From Lyophyllum atratum (Eukaryota; Basidiomycota; Agaricomycetes; Agaricales; Lyophyllaceae): a stretch of 64,000 nucleotides of DNA. The stretch covers positions 124,001 to 188,000 of the forward strand of contig JACGCN010000041.1 in assembly GCA_014905825.1 (NCBI GenBank), written 5' to 3'. This document shows, piece after piece, positions 21,997 through 32,629 of the stretch. A model generated the notes under the pieces. The model saw nothing but the letters and a program-made list of their open reading frames with translations. It was not told the origin of the DNA and ran no database searches. A program made the translations under genes and the position numbers. Numbering within the stretch: position 1 is the first letter of the stretch; each line of letters begins with the position of its first letter.

Positions 21997-24455
21997 TTAT
22001 GGGCTCACGGCTTCTTCGCTTTTTTCGTCCTCATGACTCAACTTGTTCTCATGATCACCCAACACCTTGCTCGTATCAATCTCATCGCCAAAGACGGCGT
22101 TCATCTCTTCCAGCGTTTTTCCTGTAAAAATTCGAATGAGTATCCATTATTGATCGAAGATAGTCCGTTGAGAGTCTTACCCTTGGTTTCCGGGAAGAAG
22201 ACTGCAATGATACTGAAGTCCACGAGGTTGAGGGCGACAAATAACATGTAGAATTTCCACTGGACATTTGTCATAGCCAGAGGAGATACTTGGGCAAGCA
22301 AGGTATTGAATGCCTTAACAATATTGTCAGATATGTCCAGGAGCGATGAGAATCATCAGTTACCCAATTGGCGCAGGTTGCAACGCTGGTCCCCATGGCG
22401 CGAGTATTGGTGGGGAATACCTGTACACGAAACGAATGTGATTAGGTCGAGCATTCGCAATACCGATGTAGCGCACCTCAGAAGCCAACACCCAGCTGAC
22501 GGGTCCGAAGCTAACAGAGAAGAATATACTCGTCAAGAAAATCATGGCAATTCCAGCACTGCGAAGGGGAAGTCAAAAGGAGCCAGTCTACATTAGTGCC
22601 GCCAAAGTCCCTACCGTTGCGCAGCAGTATTAGGGTTGGGAGCATCAGGAGGATTCGTGGCAACAATTGCTGCTAGGATGGAGAATGTTGCGACAAAGCT
22701 CGCAGCACCAAACATAAGAGGCTTTTTGCGTCCTACACGGTCGAGCGCAAAGATAATGAAGCTGTGTAGTAGGGTGAGATCGGTTTGATAGGGCGTAGTG
22801 GCAAAAAAAACTTACAAGAGGTTGGCGATGGGGCCAATAGCACCGTAAATGCTGTGAGGTTTCCTTAATACGAGCCCCGCTATGAAAGGAATCTGCCCTC
22901 ACCCTTGGACGAGCAGTGCTTTACTCCCTGTAACACCGAGACTCTCATACATCAGGGGACCAAAGTAGTTGATGACTGCGCTGGGTATTAGCCTTCCAGA
23001 AGAAAATGATAGCTAACAATCATACCATTGATACCAGTGAACTGGCAGAACACTTGCACGCCGACAGCGACAAAGGTCCTCTTGGCCATCGGGCGCGTGG
23101 CCCAGAGATCGCTGAGCTTACGGCTTCTGACCAGCCTCTCAGCCTTGATGGTATCGTGCATCTCACGGTACTCCTGTTCTGCGGCCTCCCTGTGCTCCTT
23201 CCCATGCAATTGGTACACAACATCTTTGGCCTCTGCGTCCCTACCAACTTCCAACAGCCATCGCTGAAAGCATAGTTAGACTTTTGACTCGCGAGTCGAA
23301 CGCGTACTTACAGGACTGGAAGGCAAGAACTGGATACCAACCAGGAGTAAACCTGCCGGTACAAGCTAGTGATCAAGTAATCAGGAATCAGGTGGGTGGG
23401 TGCCTTCACTAAGAGCATCCGATGCGAACCTGTAAGCCCAGAGGAAGTCTCCAAGACACGTCGGACTTGATGAACTGGCAACCATAGCCTACCTGACGTG
23501 GACACAAGCGAGATTAAGCTACGACATAACAGAATTACGGTTTCTGACATACCCAATTTGCGACAATGAACCCGATTCCGATCATTTGTTGCGTCAAGCC
23601 AACAAGGAAACCTCTGGTTTTGGGAGGTGCGATTTCAGTCTGAACAAATGGCATGAGTTTACTTATGAGTCATGTAGCGCGCTTCGGATACTGACATTGT
23701 ACAATGGCACGGTCATAGATAGGATTCTGCGTCACAGTGTGAGCAACCGCCGCGAAGGATAATACTTGAGCGACAGCCTACCCAATCGAAAAGCCACCAA
23801 TAATCCGACCGATGAGAAGAGTTGCGACGTTGCTCGCGCCAGATTGCATAGAGCAACCCCAAAGCGCGAAGAGGCAACCAATCTCAAAGTGGATGCTTCA
23901 AGGTCAGCATTGCAATGCATCGTACGGGACAAGTTACTCACTTGGATTGTTCGCTTACGACCAAATCTATCGTTTGCCCTACATCCAAATCCAAATCGTC
24001 AGCCCATGTCGAGGCAGGACGTCCGCAACATACCATCCCGCCGCCATTGCGCCGAAGAAGCAGCCGCCTATACATTGCACCGTAAGCGAGGTCCTTTCGT
24101 GTATGATGTCTGATGCTCACCGTTGAAAGTTGACACGACAGCTCCTTTAATGCTTGGGTCATTGCTAAATCGTGCAATATAGTGCTCCATCGTAATGACA
24201 GACGCGATGATACCACTGAAGCGACATCAGTGATCAGGGTATCAGAAAGTCATGGGGAGACTTACCTGTCATATCTGGATAGCAATATGCAGGCGATGTT
24301 ACCCAACCCAATTCTCCGGTGCGCAGGAATAAACTCACCCAAAAAGGAACGCGCCTAGACACGCGCCAGCGTCACAAACAACGTAGAAATAGTTATAGGA
24401 AGAGCTCACCGATGGACGAGAACGCAGCGATGAAGATGTTGTAGAGCAGGCCCAT
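21997..24455 (-). CDS. MFS hexose/sugar transporter
   Basis: The gene runs from MGLLYNIFIAAFSSIG (24455) to the stop at 21997 through about a dozen short exons; spliced, it is roughly 520-540 residues. Sugar-transporter signatures read off after splicing are FLFGYDSGIIASV, NDRFGRKRTIQIGC (loop 2-3), GRIIGGFSIG, APPKTRGFLVGLTQQMIG, SSPRWLLEVGRD (PESPR-type motif with Ser for Glu), NYFGPLMYESLGV, FALDRVGRKKPLM, VSWVLASEVFPTNTRAMG and the terminal FFPETKGKTLEEMNAVFGD. All are intact, so the gene looks functional. It is probably a plasma-membrane proton/hexose importer. The C-terminal tail is short and acidic. Confidence 0.92.
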
Positions 24456-25025
24456 TTTGGCTGAGGGCTGGGGAATGGGAGGCTCGGGCGATCAAGCTCA
24501 GAAAGTGCGAACGATAGGTCGCTTTTTGTGCGCGTCCTGGTCACTATGCATAAGGGTCTACTCAACGCAGCGGAGAATTCACGGAGGAAGAAGAAGCACG
24601 GCTAGGAGGTCACGGGAGCGAAATAACGTTGAGCGGGCCGGGGAGAGGATGATGCGGGGAGATCTGGCACCAAAATGCGACCTGCATGGAGAAAATGGAC
24701 GTTCTGTTGCCGGTCCAGGTGTTGTGGGGGCGCGTCAACGGGCGTTTGGCAGGAGCCTCGAGCGAGCCATCATGGTTTGAAGGTCACAAGTGCGTGAATT
24801 ACGGGGAAAAAGTGGCTATAAATACAGACATGTTATCTTGCACTCGGCTCTATTACCTCATGGCATTTGCTCTCTGGGAGTTTGCATACGCTGAGTAGTG
24901 GGGAGAATATCAGGCCCTGATCATCCTGAAGTCAAGTAGCCGAGTCGACTACCATCTTCTCGAACGGCTTCCCCGCCTCTGGCGTTTCCTTCATTTCCGA
25001 CGATTCCTTCCTCGCTGGTGTTTCA
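24456..25025. other. Spacer between hexose transporter and macrodomain gene
   Basis: A 107-codon plus-strand frame (24457-24780) is low complexity and Arg/Gly-rich with no motif. The stretch holds the transporter promoter and the 3' end of the macrodomain gene. Confidence 0.5.
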
Positions 25026-26406
25026 TTAGTTTCCCGGGGCTTCATTAGTACCCGGTGTTTCTTTTGCCTCCGATGATTCCTTCGTCTCTGATGCTCCCTT
25101 CTCTTCCAATTCCACATTCGCGGGCGGGAAATACTCCGGGATAAGTGTCCTACCGAATGCCAGTCAACAACTGAGGAGTAGAATATATACACGAGTCTCT
25201 TACCTGTAGACATCCCGATCCTTGTTGTTGAAGACGACAAAAATGACGCGTTCGAGCTGCAGCCCATCCATGCGTAAGTCCGAGAAGGACTCGATTTCAT
25301 TTCAATGGCGCGCACCTTGCTCCCAGGCTCGGATTCAACAAATTGGCGGACCTCGTTCAAGGCGATATGGGTGGCATCTTCTATCGGATAGCCGTATATC
25401 CCAGTCGAGATCGAAGGAAAGGCCTGTAGGATTCCGCAATTAGTTGAAGGTTATAATCAGAGCCGCAGGAAGAGAATTGGGGTGACTCACGATATGCCTC
25501 ACTCCGTTCTCCACCCCAACCTCCAAACTCGTCCTATAACAAGACGCCAACTGCCTCGCCTTTTCCTCCTTCTCCAGCGGCGAATACACTGGTCCAACGG
25601 TGTGAATTACATGACGCCTGAAGTAAGTCGGGGAAACAAATGAGTTATGAAGGTCGTCTTGGATGTCAAGGGACGCGGGGACTCACGAGGGGAGTCTGTA
25701 ACCTCTGGTGATCTTCGACTGGCCGGTACAACATCCATTAAGTGCACGACCTATGCAGGCCAGGTGTCAACGATTGTCGGTGCAGCTCTGTAACGAGATC
25801 CGCTTGCATTCTTCCAAGAGATGCAGTCCTGCAGCGCGGTGGATCGCGCCGTCGACTGTGCACGTAAGCCTGAGTGGTCAGGGCGTGAAAGACACATTAA
25901 TTCAGCATGGATCCCACCTCCGCCGCCACCTGGATCACGAAGGGGGTGAGGGTCAATCTGCTGAGCCTTGGCTATGAGGATAAGGTGTCCACGCACCTAG
26001 AAGACTCTTATTCGCAGCATTCACAATCGCGTCGATCTCTAGTTTTGTGATATCTCCCTGGCTGATCGCAATTGGTTATGACTGTGAACTGATGTCTCAC
26101 CGGGGCCGTATCATGATGTACGCACTAGAGAGAGATTCTGTCAAGCAAGGAATCATTATGCTTGTAGCGGATCTGATCCACGGGGGGCGCGGTGAGTACG
26201 GATTCTTTGTAGAGTTGGCGGATGGTTGGGATGTCTTCTAGCCGGACGGTGATCGATTCTTCGTCCGAGCTCGAGGATCCGTGAGTAGACATTCTGTGCC
26301 GCCGTATGTGCCTTTGTGGTTGGGATGTGGTGCGAGTTCGAGAGCGTAGCACTCCTAATCGAAGTCGAGTAATAAGCTGCTTCAGGTTGTTGGAAGCAGC
26401 TAACAT
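25026..26406 (-). CDS. MacroD-type macrodomain protein (ADP-ribosyl hydrolase / O-acetyl-ADP-ribose deacetylase)
   Basis: MacroD enzymes remove mono-ADP-ribose from acidic residues and hydrolyse O-acetyl-ADP-ribose. Nine exons: 26406 (or ATG 26292)-26126, 26061-25997, 25929-25918, 25855-25808, 25750-25687, 25617-25491, 25423-25316, 25256-25204, 25149-25026. The catalytic core is complete: GDITKLEIDAIVNAANKSLL, GGGGVDGAIHRAAG (its first glycines sit on a 12-nt exon), GCCTGQSKITRGYRLPS, HVIHTVGPVYS and AFPSISTGIYGYP. The intron at 25807-25751 is GC-AG; only this restores EECRALNG. From MSTHG the protein has 255 residues. The upstream in-frame ATG adds an Arg-rich, acid-free leader that looks like a mitochondrial presequence. 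Confidence 0.92.
25751..25807 (-). other. GC-AG intron in macrodomain gene
   Basis: The donor is GCAAGC and the acceptor CATAG. The only nearby GT donor leads to a stop four codons after the splice, whereas the GC donor restores the conserved ECxxLNG segment. Confidence 0.85.
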
Positions 26407-26954
26407 TATTGCCAGGACTTCGCCGCAACTCTATTACATACACAGTCCAATTATAGTATCGGCAGATTGGCCCATGGCCATGTCTGTCTGGGTTGTAGAA
26501 ACTATGGCAATACTTTATTCTTGCTTAAAGTTACTGCTGCTGATACGAACAGGTAATGCAATCTGTTGCCAAGTAGTCACTACAAGATGTTACAGATGTC
26601 CTGTTGAAAAGAGATGAAGAGAAAACAGCCTGCGCCAGCGCTCCCAAGCGAGAAATATAGAGATCAGTGCTAAGCCTTAAATGGTGCGGAGGGTATGGAA
26701 GCAATGCCATGTAGGTAAATAAGGATGGAGAAAGGTTGCGGTGAGGTCATAAGGTCGTAACGAATGCGACGTGTATTCCAAGGTTCCTTCGAAAAAATAA
26801 TTAGCTCCTAGGAGGATGGTGGTGTGTATTATGGCAGATATAAAGATAGCGGCATGGTGGCAATGGAGGATGAGCTACAGAGACGTGCATGTCAGTAATG
26901 AGTGCTGATGGTGATGGATCAGTTGTCACGAACCGGCCATAGTCATGGACGTGG
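26407..26954. other. Spacer between macrodomain and kinase genes
   Basis: Both flanking genes are on the minus strand. Short frames (26306-26617 plus, 26801-27022 minus) show no motif; the second overlaps the kinase 3' end in another frame. Confidence 0.5.
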
Positions 26955-28614
26955 TTATGATGGTACGACATGTCCATGTGATGAGGGCAATGGTGGTATG
27001 TATCGATTTGAATCACTGTCAAGGGTGGGTGATCCGGCCTGGGACCGTTCAGCCATAGTGGCAGTAGGGATCAACGTCCCGTTAACCGATTGTGCCACTG
27101 CGCGCTCGGTGTCATCCATTGATGTGCCAAGAGTTACAACCGGTTGGTTGTGGGGATAATATGATAGGCGCCGCGAGCTTGAAAAGTCGTATACCGTGAA
27201 CCTGTCATGGATACCTATTAGTGACATGGCGGGGACATCAGTGGCACGACGTACTGTTCCTCGAGTTGGCGTAGCTCAGGCTTCATCTTATCAAGATCCG
27301 GGTTTGCCTTCCGTTTCGAGTGTGTCAATGGCTTCTCCACCATCAGGAATTCGTCGAGCTCATGTGAAACGTCAAAGTTTGCTTGTTTCATCTGACAGGG
27401 AAGCTTCAAAGGAGGATACTCGGAAGCAAGAGGTTACTACTCACGTCCGGAACGAACGGCGGCTGGCACTCCTTGCTCTCCAGCTTGTCCCACTCGATGG
27501 ATTTGAACCAGGGATGCGCTCGGATATCTTTGAAACCCTGTCCTTTCGGACGACATCCCAGTCGCTTCTCCGGGTCGCGTTCAATGAACTGAATGATAAG
27601 TCAGCGCCTATGCATGACAACCGTAGACTACCGCGTACCCCCTGGAGAGCCGATATACCCGCATCGCTGCATCGCGAGCTTGCGTTCTCAGGGAACCTCA
27701 GAGGGTCCTTGAGGATAGATTGAGTCATCTTTTCCGCATTCCGTCCGTCGAAGGGACGTTTGTGGAAGATAAGCTCGTAGGCGGTGATACCCAAGCTCCA
27801 CCAGTCTATGGCCCAGGAGTAGCCTTTTCTCCCGACAACCTGGGGAGCCATGTAGGCCATACTGCCGGCGACGCTTGTGTGTAACCGGCGTTCTGAGTAG
27901 TGAATTGCAACGTTGAAGTCGGTGATATGGGCATGGCCCATGGCGTCCAAAAGAATATTGTCGGGCTTCAAGTCACTGGAGTAGAGTTGAGTAGAGTACT
28001 CAAGAAGTTGGTCAACGAAAGTACCGGTGAATTATCCGCTGGCGGTGTAGGTATTCTAGTCCACAGGATAGCTCTGCCATCCAAAATCTTACTACCTCTT
28101 CTGGTATGTGGATTTTGCGTTCCAAATGGACTGCGCAAGCAAGGATCAGATGAGAAGTTTGTCAAGGTAGTTGTTGCCGTACATCGCAGGTCTCCACCCA
28201 GCATAAGGTCTAGCACGAAGAAACAATTCTCGTCATCCTGAAATGCGTATCGCAAGTTGACGACAAATGGGTGGTCGATCTGTGGCAGGGGACGGGTTTG
28301 TAAATAGACGCTGGGGGAAGGCTCCTACGGCTACTGACCTCTTCCAAAAGCCTCCGCTCCTGGATTATATTGGCAATGGCTTTTTGTCGTATACACCGGG
28401 CCTTGTCGATGTACTTGAGGGCATACAGCTTCTTGGAACGTTTATGTTCGACGACCCGCACCTGAATGCCGTTAGAGAGACCTCACTAGGAGAAAGATGT
28501 GCATACCTTGCCAAACGCTCCCTTCCCGACAGCGCGGTGAAGATCGAAGTGGTAGAGAGTAACCTCCGCGTCGAAATCCACGGGCTCAGAGAAACAGCAA
28601 CACACACCTCCCAT
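26955..28614 (-). CDS. Ser/Thr protein kinase, AGC-like YANK/STK32 family, N-acylated
   Basis: Exons 28614-28507, 28461-28339, 28279-28183, 28130-28025, 27975-27639, 27588-27445, 27391-27255 and 27201-26955 encode 432 residues. MGGVCCC at the start is a good N-myristoylation signal with adjacent cysteines for palmitoylation, so a membrane location is likely. The kinase domain (about 20-300) has GKGAFGKV (P-loop), YALKYIDK (catalytic Lys), HRDLKPDN and TDFNVA. Asn replaces the Gly of DFG, as in animal YANK kinases. The APE motif reads APQ. The stretch ANFDVSHELDEFLMVEKPL followed by RQLEEQFTVYDF resembles an AGC C-terminal tail. A Ser/Thr-rich tail of about 80 residues ends the protein. Substrates are unknown. 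Confidence 0.92.
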
Positions 28615-29013
28615 CTTGCATAACCAGGGGGGAGAGATAGGATGAATGGTTATGAGGAGGGAGGAATACAAGGACGTCACAATCGGGGTATGAGAGGCAA
28701 AAGACTTTGTGCCAATGATGGCGAATCCCGCACGCGCCAAATCCATTGATCTCTGTTTGGCAGCTGTGCCTGAATTCGTGGCACCGAGACAATAATGATC
28801 GCAGTTAAGCACCGCAAGCAGGAGGACATGAGCAGGCGAAAGACAAAAGAAAGTGGCGGGAGGAGCAGTATATATTGCCTGCTTCTGCGCTAGTCCCAGC
28901 GTGTCGCGCCCCTTGAGCTGAATAAGATGAGATCACCCTGAGTGCAACGGAGCCGTGCCCGACCCTTCCATTCATAGTGTCCGCAGTGATCACAGTATAC
29001 CCACGCCCAAGCC
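28615..29013. promoter_or_regulatory. Divergent promoter of kinase and YVC1
   Basis: The two starts are 399 bp apart on opposite strands. A TATATA run at about 28869-28874 could serve either direction. No other element is clear. Confidence 0.35.
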
Positions 29014-32000
29014 ATGGACGACAACGACTACGAGCACCAGGGCTTATTGGCCCCCACGCCAGAGTTCCTTGCCTCGGTCAAAGTCTTTCCTTTAATCCCC
29101 TCCCTGAAGAAAGACGTTGTCGTAAGTGCTTCAACTCAATTACCTTCCTATGTCATAACAAGGGTTTCCTTTTTCAGAGAACAATTGGCAAGTCTGGGTC
29201 ACATTCTCTTTACCTCATGTACTCATGACCAGCGAACCCTTGCAGATAGCGCTCTCAGCTGGGAGTAAGTATGCCTCTGTCCGTTCGTGCGGGCTCCACA
29301 CTGAACTAGCGCAGGCAGCTGACAGCCTCCGATATCAATTTCTCAATTGTTCGTCCGATTGTGCACAAGTATGCGCGTCTCAAGAATATGGCCGTAGTCT
29401 ACGCGTGTCTCGTCGTGCGGTCGTACTTTCTATCGGAATCTGAGAACGACTTGGCCAATGCCGGCGTTGTGCGCTCGCGAGCCACCCTATGCGAAATTCT
29501 GGCCATGAAACTCATGAGCCGTTTCGCGTCCAATCATATCAAACTTGTTGCCGTTCTGACAACCCGCTGGAACCCTCTTGCAGGGGCGACGTCGGAGATA
29601 GTGGACCAGGTCAGACACTCCGTGGGTGGGAATGACGGTGATATGGATTCGGCGCAGAGTGCTCTCGAAGTATGTTGTTCAAGCCCTCCTGATTTTTTTT
29701 GGCTGATCATCCAATGTTGGAGTAGATGGCTATTTCAACTCAAGCAAAAGCCTTCCTTGCGTCTCCGGTATCTCAAAAAGTCGTGAATGATATTCATTAT
29801 GGAAGAATCGTCTTCACCATGTCTGCCAGTCGATCAATCTTGGCGGACAATTATAAGCCTCGTGCCATTGAGCTTTATGATTGCCGGAAGGCGCCATTCC
29901 TTGACCATTATCGGTATGAGGACCAGCCACCGAGAAGTCTGCCATTCTCTGATGATCAATGAAGGCTGCGGGTGCCATTTTACGGCGCAATGCTCGAATT
30001 TCTGAACTTCGCACTGTTGCTCATCACATTTGTTCTCTGCCTCTCTAGTGTGTTTCTTTTCCGCTCGCTCAGGCACATCGACTGACAGTCCTTGGCAGAC
30101 CAAGATAAATCAGTGGTAACCGGATGGGAAGTACTTTTCATTATCTTCGCAGGAGCGTTTACCCTGGAGGAATATACCGCTGCCACCGAGCATGGGTGGA
30201 TCAGTAAGACATCTCTCGCACCTCCATCAGCGCATAGCATACTGACACCACTCAGTTTACATTGCGAATGTAGCGCCGGTTTCTGCTTTAGCCTTCAGAT
30301 AAACTAATCACACCGCTCCTCAGCTGTGGAACGTCTTTGACTTCTCCTTCATCGCGATTTTTCTTGTATACCTTACACTGAGAATCAAAGGCATCAACCT
30401 TGATGATAGTAAGTCTAGTAATTGCTTGCCTTTGCCCTTTAATGACCTTGTCTAGTTGCATCCTCGGACCTGGCGTTCGACGTCCTAGCATGTGGTGCAT
30501 GTATACTGTTTCCAAGGTATCTCATAAGTACCTTTCATCTCAATATGGCATTTACTTACACCTATCAGATTAGCCTTTTTCGCTATCTCAAACAACGTCG
30601 TAATTCTGTAAATCATCTCCACCTTTCCGGTTATTTGAATCTCACAAGTGACAGGTCTCTGCGTGCAATGGTATCCCAATTCGTCTTCTTCATCGCTATC
30701 GCCGCTGTCTGCTTCTCTGGACTTCTCTTCACTCTGTGGACAATGGGTTAGCTTCTTTCTCCGAGATGTTGCACTGAACTGCTTATTTGTCGAACGCGTA
30801 GGGAAGGATTCGGATCCAGCGCCTTCGCTCAAGTCCATCGCCTGGCTCATGACGCAGATATGGTTTGGCAACACGTCGCTGAGCTTCCACGACGCGTCGA
30901 ATTTTCATCCTGTATTCGGCCCGATCTTAATGCTCATATTCGCAGCGCTGTCGAATACCTTGCTACTCACAAGTACGTGGTGCCTCTACCTCATGGGACT
31001 GCGTTCTGATTCACTTCTAGTTCTCATTTCGCTGTTGTCAAATACCGTTGCAAGGATCGAATCTGTGGGTTATAACTCTGCCTAGTCTGACGTGAAACTT
31101 ACCTTTCTGCTATACAGAATGCTACGCAAGAGGTATGTGCGGCTAAGGGACACTTCAGAATTGTCATTGACCTCAACTCCAACAGTATCTGTTCCAATTT
31201 GCAATCTCGACCATGGAGGGGTAAGCGCCATTCCTAGCTGCGATAAATCCTTCTTCCTCATCGTTACCTCCATGACAGGGTCAAGTCAGATGCCCTCTTC
31301 TCCTACCAGCCGCCCTTCAACGTTCTCGCATTCTTGATCCTCAAACCAGCAACTTTCATCCTCTCCCCGCGGGCCTTGCACTCAATGAACGTCTTCCTCA
31401 TCAAACTGACGAGCCTACCCACCCTCATCCTGATCGGCGTATACGAGCGTTATTTCGCAGCTGGCCAAAGGTTCGCAGAAACAGGCCGAGAAGCCGCGCA
31501 ATCGCTGTTCAACAGTCTCCCCCGGCACATCAAACAAATGCCGCTCGTCGAAGCTCTCGTGGGGTCCTCAAACAGCGACATCTACGAAGCCATATTTGAC
31601 GTCGACCTCACCAGCGAGATGGACCCCTTCGAGGACTCAGATGACGATATACCGATTCTGCGCTCATTCCATTCAAGAGAGAATGTGGGAGGCGGTGTGC
31701 CGGGTACCCCTACACCCCGCGTTAGGAAGCGTCCAGTGTCTAGTGTAGGCCCACCGTCACCTCGCGACTCTCCCAGGTCGAGAAATAATCTGAACCTCAC
31801 GCTGCCATCGGCGGAGCCGCTGTTGTCGGCCGAACTAGCAACGAGCGCGAATAGAAGTCCGCTGGCGCTGTTGTTCGGGGCGAGGATGCCGTCGGCGGAC
31901 GGGCAGCAGGCGGCGGTGAGGGCAGAGGCGGCGGTGAGGAGGGTTGAGGCAATGGTGGAGGATATCCGGGACCTGCCGGTGCAGAAGTTGAGGGACGAGA

Positions 32001-32170
32001 TGAAGGATTTGCAGGTTCGTGATGTCGATGTTTTTTGATGCTTGAATGTGATGGCTAATTAGTGCTGATACTTGTAGGACCGGCAGGCCCGTATTGAGAA
32101 CCTGCTGCTTGTGCTCACGAGAGGAATGAGGAATGAGGTGCCACATGTACAGCGGCATGATACCGCTTGA
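29014..32170 (+). CDS. YVC1: Vacuolar TRP-type cation channel (Yvc1/TRPY1)
   Basis: Yvc1 releases Ca2+ from the vacuole in response to stretch, osmotic shock and cytosolic Ca2+. Eighteen exons: 29014-29121, 29178-29187, 29246-29264, 29315-29669, 29726-29913, 29965-30047, 30099-30203, 30256-30269, 30324-30408, 30456-30516, 30569-30607, 30655-30746, 30802-30972, 31021-31064, 31118-31132, 31186-31220, 31279-32014, 32078-32170; 750 residues. Family segments include LLAPTPEFLASVKVFPLIP, SDINFSIVRPIVHKYA, the helices FLNFALLLITFVLCLS and WNVFDFSFIAIFLVYLTL, and the pore part WFGNTSLSFHDASNFHPVFGP. After the last helix, ILISLLSNTVARI precedes a cytosolic tail with the acidic cluster DPFEDSDDD, comparable to the Ca2+-sensing aspartates of yeast TRPY1. 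The intron at 29188 is GC-AG. Confidence 0.93.
29188..29245 (+). other. GC-AG intron in YVC1
   Basis: The donor is GCAAGT directly after the 10-nt exon 2; the acceptor is TTGCAG. The alternative GT donor five bases downstream gives a stop after one codon, while the GC donor yields RTIDSALSWEQLTASD. Confidence 0.85.
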
Positions 32171-32629
32171 GTATCATCTTTGGGCGCTTTCTTTCTTCAT
32201 GTTTTCTTCGGTGTATTCATGTTTTCGTGGAAGTTGCTGCCATTCAGCTTCTTGCATATCATCTCATCCACTCTGTAACCAGCCCAATAGATCAACAATA
32301 CACGTCATTGACCCTCGCGAAACCCAACAGGAATCATCATAGAGGATGTGCATGATAACGAAGATCAAGACGGATTGCAAAGTGACTACATGATATCAGC
32401 ACCCACCATCCGGCCTGTCAGACTCATTGAGCTGGTAGCAGGGTAATGAATTAGAGCGCTGGAAGATATTTTAACATATCATGTATTTCGAAGCGAGGTC
32501 ATTCACCGGCCAAGAGTGCCACAACAACAACAGGCAGGTATGAGGTAAGAGATGGACAAAAGTAAGAAAGAATTCAGCGAACTCGAATTTGATGAAGGGC
32601 GATAGAATGGCAAGTAAAAATTCCGGGGA
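32171..32629. other. Spacer between converging YVC1 and GH76
   Basis: Only 62-69-codon frames without motifs are present; this is 3' flank of both genes. Confidence 0.5.

Noticed and set aside
27499..27509. B-box-like sequence (reverse complement GGTTCAAATCC)
   Set aside because: It encodes the conserved WFK segment of the kinase; no tRNA fold around it.
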